5,356 nt of DNA, taken from the NCBI GenBank assembly GCA_945878385.1, contig CAMCTE010000193.1:1-5356 (forward strand). The letters run 5' to 3'. The notes beneath the pieces were generated by a model that ran no database searches, was not told the DNA's origin, and saw only the letters and a list, made by a program, of their open reading frames with translations. Each line of letters begins with the position of its first letter. Within the stretch, counting starts at the first letter, position 1. The DNA comes from Azohydromonas lata NBRC 102462. Lineage in GTDB: Bacteria; Pseudomonadota; Gammaproteobacteria; Burkholderiales; Burkholderiaceae_C. This document shows, one piece after another, positions 5,313 to 5,356 of this stretch. The position numbers and the translations under genes are program-made.

Positions 5313-5356
5313 ATGTACCCACCGGGCGCCCCAACGGGCCAAGCAACGGGTGCAGC
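5313..5356 (+). CDS. Start of an unidentified protein, cut by the window edge
   Basis: An ATG at 5313 opens a frame that continues to the right edge without a stop and reads MYPPGAPTGQATGA. A ribosome-binding site GGAG at 5298-5301 lies 11 bases upstream, and a TATACT -10 element at 5274-5279 gives a short leader of about 27 bases. The proline/glycine/alanine-rich beginning has no recognisable motif and no signal peptide in these 14 residues. It is divergent from the DsbD-type gene, with 116 bases between the two starts. The case for a real gene rests on the promoter, ribosome-binding site and frame together; the product cannot be named. Confidence 0.55.
   Translation, partial: MYPPGAPTGQATGA

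Noticed and set aside
1..5356. CRISPR array, tRNA, rRNA, insertion sequence, phage or toxin-antitoxin genes
   Set aside because: I saw no spaced repeats, cloverleaf-like sequence, transposase or terminal inverted repeats, and no small toxin or antitoxin frames. The gene content looks like ordinary chromosome.

Overview
The window looks like a chromosomal segment from a high-GC betaproteobacterium. The best guess is Burkholderiales, Comamonadaceae-like. This rests on strong G/C preference at third codon positions, short intergenic gaps, and the style of the PAS and DsbD-family proteins; there is no rRNA or other marker to prove it.

Layout, left to right. (1) Positions 1-118 carry no gene I can support, only a 14-bp direct repeat and a hairpin just past the end of the first gene. 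(2) 119-1204, minus strand, is a PAS-HisKA-REC signalling protein that has a histidine-kinase dimerisation box and an intact receiver domain but no ATPase domain between them. (3) 1205-1416 is a divergent control region. It holds a sigma70-type promoter for the signalling gene, an AT-rich 22-bp palindrome over its -35 element, and a hairpin in its leader. (4) 1417-1908 and 1905-2813, plus strand, are a GNAT acetyltransferase and an SMP-30-family lactonase that overlap by ATGA and are probably translationally coupled. (5) 2814-2922 is a short convergent gap with weak hairpins and a 13-bp tandem repeat that runs into the end of the next gene. (6) 2923-5196, minus strand, is a full-length, six-cysteine DsbD/ScsB-type membrane thiol-disulfide reductase. 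(7) 5197-5312 is a divergent gap with a good -10 element, leading into a plus-strand reading frame that starts at 5313 and is cut by the window edge.

The genes do not form one pathway. The GNAT-lactonase pair is a small metabolic operon. The DsbD-type protein carries electrons from cytoplasmic thioredoxin to periplasmic acceptors. The signalling protein may use phosphoryl groups made elsewhere. I see no phage, transposon, CRISPR, tRNA or rRNA signature. The strongest unusual leads are the ATPase-less hybrid protein with an altered H-box, the palindrome over its promoter, and the repeat that places a TGA stop in all three frames at the end of the DsbD-type gene.
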